From: Chryseobacterium sp. Leaf180
GTDB taxonomy: Bacteria; Bacteroidota; Bacteroidia; Flavobacteriales; Weeksellaceae
NCBI RefSeq assembly: GCF_001424585.1
Contig: NZ_LMPJ01000011.1
Span: 18,197-82,196, forward strand
Length of the DNA: 64,000 bases
Direction of reading: 5' to 3'
In this document: piece after piece, positions 29,120 to 37,211 of the stretch
Layout: each line of letters begins with the position of its first letter
How positions within the stretch are numbered: position 1 is the first letter of the stretch
Notes under the pieces: generated by a model
What the model was told of the DNA's origin: nothing
Databases searched by the model: none
The model's input: only the letters and a program-made list of their open reading frames with translations
Position numbers and translations under genes: made by a program

Positions 29120-29235
29120 ATATTAAATTTTAAAAAAATCTTTTTTTAGCGGTTCGTGTCCTGCTTATTCTTTATAAACCGTCTTAAAGGCTTATCTTTG
29201 CCTTTACCGAAAAAAAGTAAAATACGACTGATATT

Positions 29236-29529
29236 ATGGGAAAGAAAAAATACAAAAAGCAGCTGCTGAAGTCTTTGAAATCGCTGGGTGAATCTGAACA
29301 TCAGCTTCTCACGAGCATTACCAATCTGATGCTTGAGGGCGAGATTAAGGAAAATAACATCAGTTTTGAGAAAGGTGACACCTTCAGTTTCAATGACGAC
29401 ATTTTCGATTTCAGTACGGATAAAAACATCCGCCGACTGGCCAAACTGCGCCGCAAAATGCTTGCTACGATGAGCAAAGTGGTGGCGTCTAATAACTTTA
29501 AAGATAAAGAAATCAAGTTTTTAAGCTGA
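29236..29529 (+). CDS. Small uncharacterised basic protein
   Basis: 97 residues, no signal peptide or membrane segment. Lys-rich start (MGKKKYKKQLLKSLKSLGESEHQL), acidic middle (FNDDIFDFSTDK) and basic C-terminal helix (IRRLAKLRRKML). I do not recognise a family. It is transcribed away from the ars operon and closed by a strong terminator at 29552-29586, which supports a real gene. Confidence 0.65.
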   Translation: MGKKKYKKQLLKSLKSLGESEHQLLTSITNLMLEGEIKENNISFEKGDTFSFNDDIFDFSTDKNIRRLAKLRRKMLATMSKVVASNNFKDKEIKFLS

Positions 29530-29551
29530 TTTTAAGTCTTTACTGTAAACC

Positions 29552-29586
29552 AAAAAAAAGTCCCGCATTACCGGGACTTTTTTATT
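29552..29586. terminator. Bidirectional terminator
   Basis: AAAGTCCCG and CGGGACTTT stem with loop CATTAC, with A and T runs on both sides. It can serve both the small + strand gene and the export operon that converges from the right. Confidence 0.9.
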
Positions 29587-29608
29587 TTAAGCTAATTTTC
29601 CGCAACAT

Positions 29609-30805
29609 TTATTTTCCTGATTTCTCCTTCAGTTCTTCTTTATCTTTATCGGAAGGATTCCACACTTTTACATCTGCATTTTTATCAAGACCTGAAAGTA
29701 CCTGAACTTTGATTCCGTCGCTTGCGCCGAGTCTGATGTAGGTTTTTTTAAAGGTGCCGTCGGCCTGTTTTACTTCCACAAAAGGTTTGTCTTTACCATT
29801 GACTTTTTCGTACTGCACCAGAGATTCATCCAGAAGTAAAGCATTTTTTTGTGAACTCATCACGATCTCGCCGTTTGCAGAAAAGCCGGCGCGGATGTAT
29901 TCATTGTTCGGATTATACACATCGCCTTCCACCGGAAATTTGATGGTTCCGTTGTTGTCTTTCCCTTTCGGGGCAATCATTGTGAGTTTTCCCGGGAAGG
30001 TTTTATTCTGCAACGCACCGATCACAACGTTCATGTTCATTCCCTGTTTTAATTTCCCTGCCTGCGCCTCATCGATTTCACCCTGAAAAATCAAGCGGTT
30101 CAGATCAGCAATCGAGCAAATCGTTGTTCCTGCGTTGAATGAGTTGGCCTCAATCACCTGACTTCCGACTTTCACCGGAACTTCCAAAACCGTTCCCGAG
30201 GCTTTTGAGCGAATCTGTGTCGTTGCCAGGCCCTGTAATTCCGGAGTTGCACCCGTTTTTGCGATCAGTAATCTTTTCTGAGCTGTATTCAGCTGCTGAT
30301 TGGCATTGCGTACTGCCTGCTGCATTGAGTACAGATTCTGCTGTGAGGTAAGGAATTCCTGTTTTGAAATCACGCCCTGTGTATAGAGTCTGTTCTGCAT
30401 TTCGAACTGCTTCTGCATATTCGCCACGTTCATTTTGGCATTGCTGATCTGCAGCTGCGAGTTTAACACCTCCTGCTGCGCGTTGTTTACCTCAGCCAAA
30501 TTCGGAACAATACGAACGGTCGCAATGAGCTGTCCGGCCTGTACGCGGTCGCCTTCATCCACGAGAATTTTATCGATAATTCCGGCGATGTTGGGCTTGA
30601 TTTCGATTTCCTCTTTCGGAACGATTTTGCCGGTCGCCATTACTTTGTCTTCCATATTCTGCACCACAGGTTTGCGCGTCAGAAATGCTTCGCTCTGTTT
30701 GGAATTTGATTTTACGAGATATACAATCCCGGAAATCAGCCCTGCCGCCAGCAAGAGCCCGAGAAATATATACAGGCCTTTTTTAAAGGTAAACTTCTTT
30801 TTCAT
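29609..30805 (-). CDS. MacA-like periplasmic adaptor (membrane fusion protein)
   Basis: 398 residues. An N-terminal membrane anchor (about 10-30) is followed by the lipoyl-like half motif GKIVPKEEIEIKPNIAGIIDKILVDEGDRV, a coiled-coil hairpin (NNAQQEVLNSQLQ... to about 180) and a beta-barrel domain. It should link the ABC exporter encoded upstream to an outer-membrane channel. It is the last gene of the ATPase-permease-permease-adaptor order. No TolC-like gene is in the window. Confidence 0.9.
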   Translation of the reverse strand: MKKKFTFKKGLYIFLGLLLAAGLISGIVYLVKSNSKQSEAFLTRKPVVQNMEDKVMATGKIVPKEEIEIKPNIAGIIDKILVDEGDRVQAGQLIATVRIVPNLAEVNNAQQEVLNSQLQISNAKMNVANMQKQFEMQNRLYTQGVISKQEFLTSQQNLYSMQQAVRNANQQLNTAQKRLLIAKTGATPELQGLATTQIRSKASGTVLEVPVKVGSQVIEANSFNAGTTICSIADLNRLIFQGEIDEAQAGKLKQGMNMNVVIGALQNKTFPGKLTMIAPKGKDNNGTIKFPVEGDVYNPNNEYIRAGFSANGEIVMSSQKNALLLDESLVQYEKVNGKDKPFVEVKQADGTFKKTYIRLGASDGIKVQVLSGLDKNADVKVWNPSDKDKEELKEKSGK

Positions 30806-30809
30806 ATCG

Positions 30810-30925
30810 TTTATTTATTTAAAATTGAGATTTGAGATTCAGACTTGAGATTTGAGACTTCAGACTTCAGACTTAAAAAATTATTCACAATTGTCATTTG
30901 TCATTATTGATTCATCATTCATCAT
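30810..30925. repeat. Degenerate GAGATTTGAGACTTCAGACTT repeats
   Basis: Short words GAGATTTGA, GACTTGA and CTTCAGA alternate between the adaptor and permease genes, followed by TCATTCATCAT-like sequence. Similar wording occurs in frame within valS. Confidence 0.6.
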
Positions 30926-30933
30926 TAAAACAA

Positions 30934-32205
30934 TTACTCGCTTCGCAACGCTTCGATCGGGCGGATTTTCACGGCGCGCTGTGCAGGAATCAAACCGATC
31001 AGCAGACCCAGCAAAATCATTATGCCCATCGCTCCAAACACCTCACCGTAGTTGACCGTCGGGTTGTAAAACGGAAACGAATCCTGATTCTGCGTGGAAA
31101 GATCCGCCACAATCAACAGCAGAATTCCGAAGATGAATCCCAGAAGTCCGGAAGAGAGTGTAATGACGACACTTTCGAGCAAAATCTGGTTGCGCACTTC
31201 TGAAGGTTTGGCGCCCAACGCTCGCCGGATCCCGATTTCTTTGGTTCGTTCTGTTACCGTAATCAAAAGGATATTTGAAATTGCAATCACCCCCGCGATA
31301 ATCGTGAGTGTTCCTACGATGATGGTCAGCAATTGCATTCCAGTGAGAAAACCGGTGACTTTTCCAAATATCTTCCCGAGATTGAAACTTCCGAAAGCAT
31401 TGGTATCCTCGGGCGAAACATTATTTTTCTTTTTCAGTTCATCTTTCGCCTGATCTTCCACAACCGAAAGATTTGCCTCCGGCTTGCTGACGATGGCAAA
31501 AAAATCAACCTTGTCGCCGTCATTAAAAATCTTGGTAAAAGTCGACAGCGGAATAAAAACCGTCGTATCATTGCTGTTTGGGCCGCCCGCTTTCGGCACT
31601 TTATAGACGCCGATTACGTTAAAGAAAAGCCCTTTTACGGTAATCGATTTCCCGATCGGATCCTCGTTTTTCTTGGCGTCGAAAAAGTTTTTATAAATCG
31701 CTTCACCGATGACGGCTACATTTTTATTTCCGCTCACGTCGGCATCATTCAGGTAACGTCCGAAAATGAGTTTTTTCTCGGCAATCTTGTTCCCTACCGG
31801 ATAATCGCCTGTCAACGTATACACTGCGCTTTTGCCGTTGCGGCTCATCTGTTCGCCAGCACTGCCGAAACTTCCGCGTGAATTCTGCGGTGAAATGTAA
31901 TCGATCTGCGGGATCCGCTTTTCCAACAACTGCATATCCGGAAGACGGAGATCGACCTCACGGCCTTTCGGGAAACCGTCATACGGAATCGACGTTGTCT
32001 GCGCCCACATGAAAATTGAGTTGGTGGCAAAACCTGAGAAAAGCCTGTTGAAGCCGTTTTCCAAACCTTTTGCTGCCCCGAGCAGACTCACAAAAAGGAA
32101 CATGCCCCAGCCCACGCCGATCATGGTGAGAAAGGTGCGGAGTTTATTATTTTTCAATGAAAAATAGATCTCCTGCCAGGTATCTTTTTTAAATATGATG
32201 TTCAC
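30934..32205 (-). CDS. MacB/FtsX-type ABC transporter permease
   Basis: 423 residues. One N-terminal membrane segment, a large periplasmic MacB_PCD domain and three C-terminal membrane segments with the signature TERTKEIGIRRALGAKPSEV, followed by PAQRAVKIRPIEALRSE at the end. Its partner permease is encoded upstream (32366-33595). The two may form a heterodimer with the ATPase at 34358-35047. MacB-type systems work as mechanical exporters of lipoproteins, peptides or toxins; the substrate is unknown. Confidence 0.9.
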   Translation of the reverse strand: MNIIFKKDTWQEIYFSLKNNKLRTFLTMIGVGWGMFLFVSLLGAAKGLENGFNRLFSGFATNSIFMWAQTTSIPYDGFPKGREVDLRLPDMQLLEKRIPQIDYISPQNSRGSFGSAGEQMSRNGKSAVYTLTGDYPVGNKIAEKKLIFGRYLNDADVSGNKNVAVIGEAIYKNFFDAKKNEDPIGKSITVKGLFFNVIGVYKVPKAGGPNSNDTTVFIPLSTFTKIFNDGDKVDFFAIVSKPEANLSVVEDQAKDELKKKNNVSPEDTNAFGSFNLGKIFGKVTGFLTGMQLLTIIVGTLTIIAGVIAISNILLITVTERTKEIGIRRALGAKPSEVRNQILLESVVITLSSGLLGFIFGILLLIVADLSTQNQDSFPFYNPTVNYGEVFGAMGIMILLGLLIGLIPAQRAVKIRPIEALRSE

Positions 32206-32321
32206 TTTGGTTAATTATAAGTTATGCATTATGAGTGGTAAGCTTTCACTTTATTATATCAATTCGCTACGATGTAAATGCTGCTTTTAGGCGTTATTTT
32301 GATTTGAAATTTAATATTTGA

Positions 32322-32359
<38 letters not shown>

Positions 32360-32365
32360 AACAAA

Positions 32366-33595
32366 TTACTCTGTTCTCAGAGCTTCAATCGGGCGTATTC
32401 TGGAAGCGCGGTACGCCGGGATAAATCCGGCAATTAAACCCGACAAAACCAGACAGACAAAAGCTGCGATGATCAATCCCCAACCCACACCAGGATCTTT
32501 GATGAAATACTGCTCGAGGCTGTCGCCGATTAATTCTAACGTTAAAATACCGACTCCTACACCCACAAAACCTGAAATCACGGTGATCACAATACTTTCC
32601 TGCATGATGAGCGCGACGATGCTGCGCGGTTTGGCACCAATCGCCTTCCGCACACCGATTTCTTTGGTGCGCTCTTTCACGATATACACCATGATGTTGC
32701 TGATACCGATGATGCCCGCCAACAGCGTTCCCATACCGATAAATCCGACAATCATCGTGATTACGAAAAGGAAAGTAAAAGAATCTTTAAGACCTTCTGC
32801 TTTATTATTTATACGAACTGCATTTTCGTCATCCGGTGAAACCTTTTTGCGGCTCCGGAGTTCTTTTTCGAGTTTTTTACCGTACTCAATAGCCTGATCC
32901 GGTTTCAGGTTTTCATCGTAGGCAATAAAGATATTGTTGATGGTATCGGAACCTTTTTTAATCTGCTGTAGCGTGGAAATCGGAATGCTGATCATCCGCT
33001 CATCAAAATCGCCGCCTTCATCCGAATACACGCCCACCACTTTGAAAACACTTCCGTTGATCTGCAGTTCTTTGCCAATCGGGTCGCCATTTTTAATTAA
33101 ATCGCGCTGCACCATTCGGCCTATAACGGCCACTAATTTCCGGTCGGTGATGTCTTTATCTGAAATAAAACGGCCATTCATCAGTACGCGGTTTTCGATA
33201 AACGATTCCTGATCATTGGCTCCCGAAATCTGGTAACTGCCGCTTTCTTTGCCATATTTCACCAGAAAATTCGTCGAGTATCTCGGTGTAGAATACTGTA
33301 CTTTATCCGGATCTGATTTTATCAGTGCACTGTAATCGTCGTTGTTTAATGAAATATCGCGGTCAGCCTGCAATCCAGCAAAAGGAAGATTCGCACGGCC
33401 GGTAAAAATCGTAATCAGATTCTGCGCATCTCGTGTAAAACCATCCTGAAAGGCATTCTGCAGACCGTTTCCAATGCCGAAAAGCACGATAAAAATGTAG
33501 AGTCCGAGGGCTACAGTGAAGCCGGAGAGCACCGTACGCAGGATGTTGCTGCGTATTGAACTGAATATTTCCTGCCAACGGTCGAGATCAAACAT
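32366..33595 (-). CDS. MacB/FtsX-type ABC transporter permease
   Basis: 409 residues with the same layout as its downstream paralogue: MFDLDRWQEIFSSIRSN at the start, a periplasmic domain, then KERTKEIGVRKAIGAKPRSI and the end PAYRASRIRPIEALRTE. Two paralogous permeases in one operon point to a heterodimeric transporter. The gap to the ATPase gene is unusually long (762 bases) because of the repeats and the four-helix-bundle gene between them. Confidence 0.9.
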   Translation of the reverse strand: MFDLDRWQEIFSSIRSNILRTVLSGFTVALGLYIFIVLFGIGNGLQNAFQDGFTRDAQNLITIFTGRANLPFAGLQADRDISLNNDDYSALIKSDPDKVQYSTPRYSTNFLVKYGKESGSYQISGANDQESFIENRVLMNGRFISDKDITDRKLVAVIGRMVQRDLIKNGDPIGKELQINGSVFKVVGVYSDEGGDFDERMISIPISTLQQIKKGSDTINNIFIAYDENLKPDQAIEYGKKLEKELRSRKKVSPDDENAVRINNKAEGLKDSFTFLFVITMIVGFIGMGTLLAGIIGISNIMVYIVKERTKEIGVRKAIGAKPRSIVALIMQESIVITVISGFVGVGVGILTLELIGDSLEQYFIKDPGVGWGLIIAAFVCLVLSGLIAGFIPAYRASRIRPIEALRTE

Positions 33596-33599
33596 AATT

Positions 33600-33880
33600 T
33601 GTTTTTTACTTGGTACAAAGTGAATTTGCTTTGCTGTGAATTTTGCTTCGCAAGTTAATTGTGAATTTTTTTTGTCAATTTACTTCGCAGTGAATTTTGC
33701 TTCGCAAGTCAATTATTTTCAACGTCAATTTATTTTCTTTGAGTTAATTGTTAATTAAATTCTGCTCATATTCTTTTAAAAATGTTAATCATCTGCACTT
33801 TGAATTTTCTTTGAAGTCAATTAACTGCGTTGTCAATTTCTTCGGTGGTTAATTTTTAATTATAATCAAACTTATTTGTG
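33600..33880. repeat. Degenerate GTGAATTTTGCTTCGCAAGT repeats
   Basis: Two near-identical copies at 33635-33660 and 33689-33714 (period 54) and several decayed copies fill this gap. No gene is seen. Confidence 0.65.
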
Positions 33881-33900
33881 AAGCAAAATTGAGTGTTCAC
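33881..33900. repeat. Direct repeat, left copy, beside the four-helix-bundle gene
   Basis: AAGCAAAATTGAGTGTTCAC; the right copy at 34330-34349 differs at two of 20 positions. It ends two bases before the stop codon of the four-helix-bundle frame. Confidence 0.65.
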
Positions 33901-33902
33901 TT

Positions 33903-34256
33903 TTAACTTTTAAACATTCCACTTAGTAAAATGAAAGTGGTCTTTATTAATTTTCCAGTTTTTTCTAAATCAACTTTTTGTACATAATCACATTCTATGA
34001 CTATGTCAAAACAAGAATCTAACTCTATTACCGAACCTCTGGCGATTTCAAAATATCTTTTTCTTTCGGTCTCAGATTTCCGCGAACAGCCTTCTGTCAT
34101 ATTTAAAACAACGGAAGTTGACGCTCTTCTGATCTGATCAGTCAGATTAAATCTTTCCTCATGAGGAAGAAATTTTATAACTCTATAACATTCAAATCTT
34201 AATTCTCTGGCAACTTTGTAAACATCCAGACTGTAATGATTAAGATTTAAAAACCT
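33903..34256 (-). pseudogene. Four-helix bundle protein (IVP family), no start codon found
   Basis: The reading frame RFLNLNHYSLDVYKVAREL... through LPHEERFNLTDQIRRAS, LNMTEGCSRKSETERKRYF to SGMFKS is a full-length IVP-type four-helix bundle protein, a family also found as insertions in 23S rRNA genes. The frame is open back to a stop at 34305-34307, but no ATG, GTG or TTG lies between that stop and the family start; the first ATG is internal (34100, giving 65 residues). It may start at a non-standard codon or be decayed. It lies inside an ABC exporter operon between imperfect direct repeats. Confidence 0.7.
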
Positions 34257-34329
34257 TTTTTCACTTTTTAAAAGTTCACATTTTCTGTAGAATTTACCAC
34301 AAAATCATATCTTAAAAATTCACTTGCAA

Positions 34330-34349
34330 AAGCAAAACTGACTGTTCAC
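34330..34349. repeat. Direct repeat, right copy, beside the four-helix-bundle gene
   Basis: AAGCAAAACTGACTGTTCAC, 18 of 20 identical to 33881-33900 and in the same orientation. It lies eight bases from the stop of the ABC ATPase gene. Confidence 0.65.
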
Positions 34350-34357
34350 CACTGATT

Positions 34358-35047
34358 CTAAAGCACCAACTGCTGAATAAACTCATCGCTTTCGATAATG
34401 CCGTCGCGGAGGATGACATTTCGTTTGGTCTGAGCGGCCACATCGGGCTCATGCGTTACGACGATGATGGTCTTCCCTTCGCCGTTAATATCCTGCAAAA
34501 GCTTCATGATATCGTGTGTGGTTTTGGAATCCAAAGCCCCGGTCGGTTCATCAGCCAGCACGACTTTTGGGTTGGTGATCAGGGCACGAGCGATTGCTAC
34601 CCTCTGTTTCTGTCCGCCCGAAAGTTCATTCGGAAGGTGATCTGCCCACTGCGCAAGACCGACTTTCTCAAGATATTCCATGGCGCGCTGATTCCGTTCT
34701 TTGCGCGGAACATTTTGGTAATATAACGGCAAAGCCACATTTTCAAGTGCTGTTTTGTAACCGATCAAATTGAAAGACTGGAAGACAAATCCCAAAAACC
34801 GCGAGCGGTATTCTGCCGCTTTCACTTCATTCAGATCTTCGATAGGAATACCGTCGAGATTATACACGCCGGAATCTTTTTCGTCGAGAATACCGATGAT
34901 GTTCAGCAACGTAGATTTCCCGCTGCCCGAGCTTCCCATGATGGAAACAAACTCGCCTTCACCTATCGTGAGATTGATTCCTTTCAGCACGTGCAGACTG
35001 CTCTTTCCGGTGTCGTACGACTTGTGTAGATCCTGAATTACCAGCAT
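34358..35047 (-). CDS. MacB/LolD-type ABC transporter ATPase
   Basis: 229 residues. Walker A GSSGSGKST at 38-46, signature LSGGQKQR from 142, Walker B VVLADEP at 162-168 and the LolD-type GALDSKTT after it. It is the first gene of the exporter operon and drives the two FtsX-type permeases encoded downstream. Length and motifs are standard. Confidence 0.93.
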   Translation of the reverse strand: MLVIQDLHKSYDTGKSSLHVLKGINLTIGEGEFVSIMGSSGSGKSTLLNIIGILDEKDSGVYNLDGIPIEDLNEVKAAEYRSRFLGFVFQSFNLIGYKTALENVALPLYYQNVPRKERNQRAMEYLEKVGLAQWADHLPNELSGGQKQRVAIARALITNPKVVLADEPTGALDSKTTHDIMKLLQDINGEGKTIIVVTHEPDVAAQTKRNVILRDGIIESDEFIQQLVL

Positions 35048-35480
35048 ATTTTGATTGATATTTACCTTTAATAAGTAGCAATGAAAACCTATTTGTTACA
35101 TCATTCACGAAAAGTTCATTTTCACAATCTGTTTAATGCTTAAAAATCTGATTATAAATTAATTGCATTTTATTGTTTAAACCTAAATCTTTGCAGATGC
35201 AGGTTTTCCGCAAAGAAAGTGCGTCAGCCTTTACCTACGCGTGGTTTCAGGCAATTGTGGAAAACTTTTAAGGTTAAAAGTCAGCCGATTAGTCTTTTGC
35301 CCTTTCAAAATCAGGTTGTGTTTTCTAACTTTGTACCTCTCACGGGAAAGCCATTTTCAGGATGAATCGCGCAGTGAATATCTCTGCAAAATAAAGACAA
35401 TCAATTCATTACGATATATTACGGTGCGGAAATTTCTGTGCAGATTTTTTTAAACAACAACACACACTACAAATTACGAT
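35048..35480. promoter_or_regulatory. nrdB upstream region with palindrome and candidate promoter
   Basis: This 433-base gap separates divergent genes. ACTTTTAAGGTTAAAAGT at 35264-35281 is a perfect 18-base palindrome, a possible operator. TAACTTTG at 35326-35333 fits the -7 consensus for nrdB, with no good -33 box. No riboswitch motif that I know is present. Confidence 0.4.
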
Positions 35481-36455
35481 ATGGGAATTTTTGATAAAAG
35501 AGTAAGCTACAAGCCATTTGAGTATCCTGAAGTTCTTCAGTTTACAGAAGCGATTAATAAATCTTTCTGGGTGCACTCGGAAGTTGATTTCACGGCAGAT
35601 GTTCAGGATTTTCAGTCGCAGCTGGAGCCGCACGAGAAAAATGCGGTAAAAAATGCACTTTTGGCGATTGCTCAGATCGAAGTTTCGGTAAAGTCATTTT
35701 GGGGAAACCTTTACAATCACCTACCAAAACCTGAACTGAACGGTTTGGGATCTACATTTGCAGAATGTGAATTCCGTCATTCTGAAGCGTATTCGCGTTT
35801 GCTGGAAGTTTTGGGATATAACGAAGAATTTTCTCAGGTTGTAGAAGTTCCTGCGTTGAAAAAAAGAATTGATTTCTTATCCAACGTGCTGAAACACGCC
35901 AATTCTGCAACGCCGAAAGAATATGTTTCCTCTCTGCTTTTGTTCAGTATTCTGATTGAGAATGTGTCTCTGTTCTCGCAGTTTGCCATTATTTTATCAT
36001 TTACAAGATTCAAAGGTTTCCTGAAAAATGTTTCCAATATTATTGCCTGGACGTCTATTGATGAGCAGATTCACGCGAACGGCGGAATTTATCTAATCAA
36101 CAAAATCCGTGAAGAGCAGCCGGATCTTTTAACTGATTCTGATATTGAAGATATTTATACTTTGGTAGACCAGTCTATCGAGCTTGAGGGAGAAATTCTT
36201 GACTGGATTTTTGAAATGGGCGAACTTGATAAATTCTCAAAACAGGATTTAATTAACTTCATGAAATACCGTGTTGACGAAAGTCTTGAAAAAATCTACA
36301 TGGAAAAAAGATACAACACCACTGCAGAGCAGTACAGCCCTATGAAATGGTTTGAAGAGGAAGTTTTCGCCAATTCTATGGATGATTTCTTCGCAAAAAG
36401 ACCGGTGGATTATACGAAGCACGATAAGAGTATTACGGCGAATGATCTTTTCTAG
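35481..36455 (+). CDS. nrdB: Class I ribonucleotide reductase, small (radical) subunit
   Basis: 324 residues. E97, H100 and Y104 in ECEFRHSEAY match E115, H118 and the radical Y122 of E. coli NrdB. The first metal ligand is probably E67 (AIAQIEVSVK), a Glu where E. coli has Asp84. The second half has the DEQIHANGG ligand pair. There is no N-terminal ATP-cone. The protein makes the tyrosyl radical used by NrdA to reduce ribonucleotides. nrdA follows on the same strand after a 756-base repeat island. Confidence 0.95.
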   Translation: MGIFDKRVSYKPFEYPEVLQFTEAINKSFWVHSEVDFTADVQDFQSQLEPHEKNAVKNALLAIAQIEVSVKSFWGNLYNHLPKPELNGLGSTFAECEFRHSEAYSRLLEVLGYNEEFSQVVEVPALKKRIDFLSNVLKHANSATPKEYVSSLLLFSILIENVSLFSQFAIILSFTRFKGFLKNVSNIIAWTSIDEQIHANGGIYLINKIREEQPDLLTDSDIEDIYTLVDQSIELEGEILDWIFEMGELDKFSKQDLINFMKYRVDESLEKIYMEKRYNTTAEQYSPMKWFEEEVFANSMDDFFAKRPVDYTKHDKSITANDLF

Positions 36456-37211
36456 ATTTAAAATTTAAAATTCAAGGTTTAAGATTATTTGGGCGCCTAT
36501 TTCCGCCTTCCACTCCCGCTTTTTTGTCATTGCGACAGAGCAGAAGTTGTTTTTTGAACTATTTTCGAATCGCAATAACAAAAAGAGCTTCGTTCAAGTC
36601 GGGGCGCGAGTGAAGCGAGCGCCGAAACAGTTAGTATTAGAGATTTCATGCTGAGCATGTCGAAGCATAAGCTCAAAAGTTGAGATGCTTCGTTCCTCGC
36701 AACGATAATATTAAATAAATGAGTAAAACCAGCTAGGTTTGGTAAGGATTAATAGGAACGGGCTTTAGCTCGTTTTCAAAAGAGAAGAAGTTCATCTGGC
36801 TTTAGCCAAAACTTAAAAAAAGTATTTTTTGCGCAAAGAACCTTGTCAAGGTTGATTCAGAAGTGGGAAGATTAACCGATTGAAAGAGATTGCTTTTTCC
36901 GAAGGCTGAAGACATATTGCTTTTCAAAATGAAAGGGGGTTTTAATGTGTTTTGTAAACCTAATGGGTTTTGAAAACCCGTTAGGTTTGGCTGGAGTCTA
37001 AAGAAAAACAAAACGTCATCTTAGCCCTGATTGCAGCGGCATCCTTTTGTGTGATTGCGATGGCAGAACAGCGAAAATGGTAAATTAACGTTGTCCGCAA
37101 TCACAAAAAAGATATAGCGAAAGCAGGTAGAAAAGTGAGGAGAAAGACTAAATTTTCTGCTCCCTAAAAATTAACAAAACAATGCATAAACTGCATTTTA
37201 CAATATAAAAA
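36456..37211. repeat. Repeat island between nrdB and nrdA
   Basis: No convincing gene. It holds several distinct elements: an inverted repeat at 36518-36588 (GTCATTGCGA versus TCGCAATAAC); a GGCGC...GCGCC hairpin at about 36603-36623; a copy of the wecC-type repeat at 36645-36668 (TCATGCTGAGCATGTCGAAG); a GATGCTTCGTTCCTCGCAAC element at 36684-36703; and a 33-base inverted repeat at 36956-36988. The short frame at 36802-37011 shows no family likeness and lies over these repeats. Confidence 0.75.
36956..36988. repeat. Long inverted repeat
   Basis: AAACCTAATGGGTTTT and AAAACCCGTTAGGTTT face each other around one G, with one mismatch. It could fold into a strong hairpin but has no T run, so it is more likely a dispersed palindromic element than a terminator. 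Confidence 0.8.

Noticed and set aside
35048-35480. Riboswitch upstream of nrdB
   Set aside because: I found no conserved cobalamin, TPP or purine-type motif; only a palindrome and a -7 box are visible.
36802-37011. Open frame of 69 codons between nrdB and nrdA
   Set aside because: It covers dispersed inverted repeats, has no family likeness and no upstream start signals.
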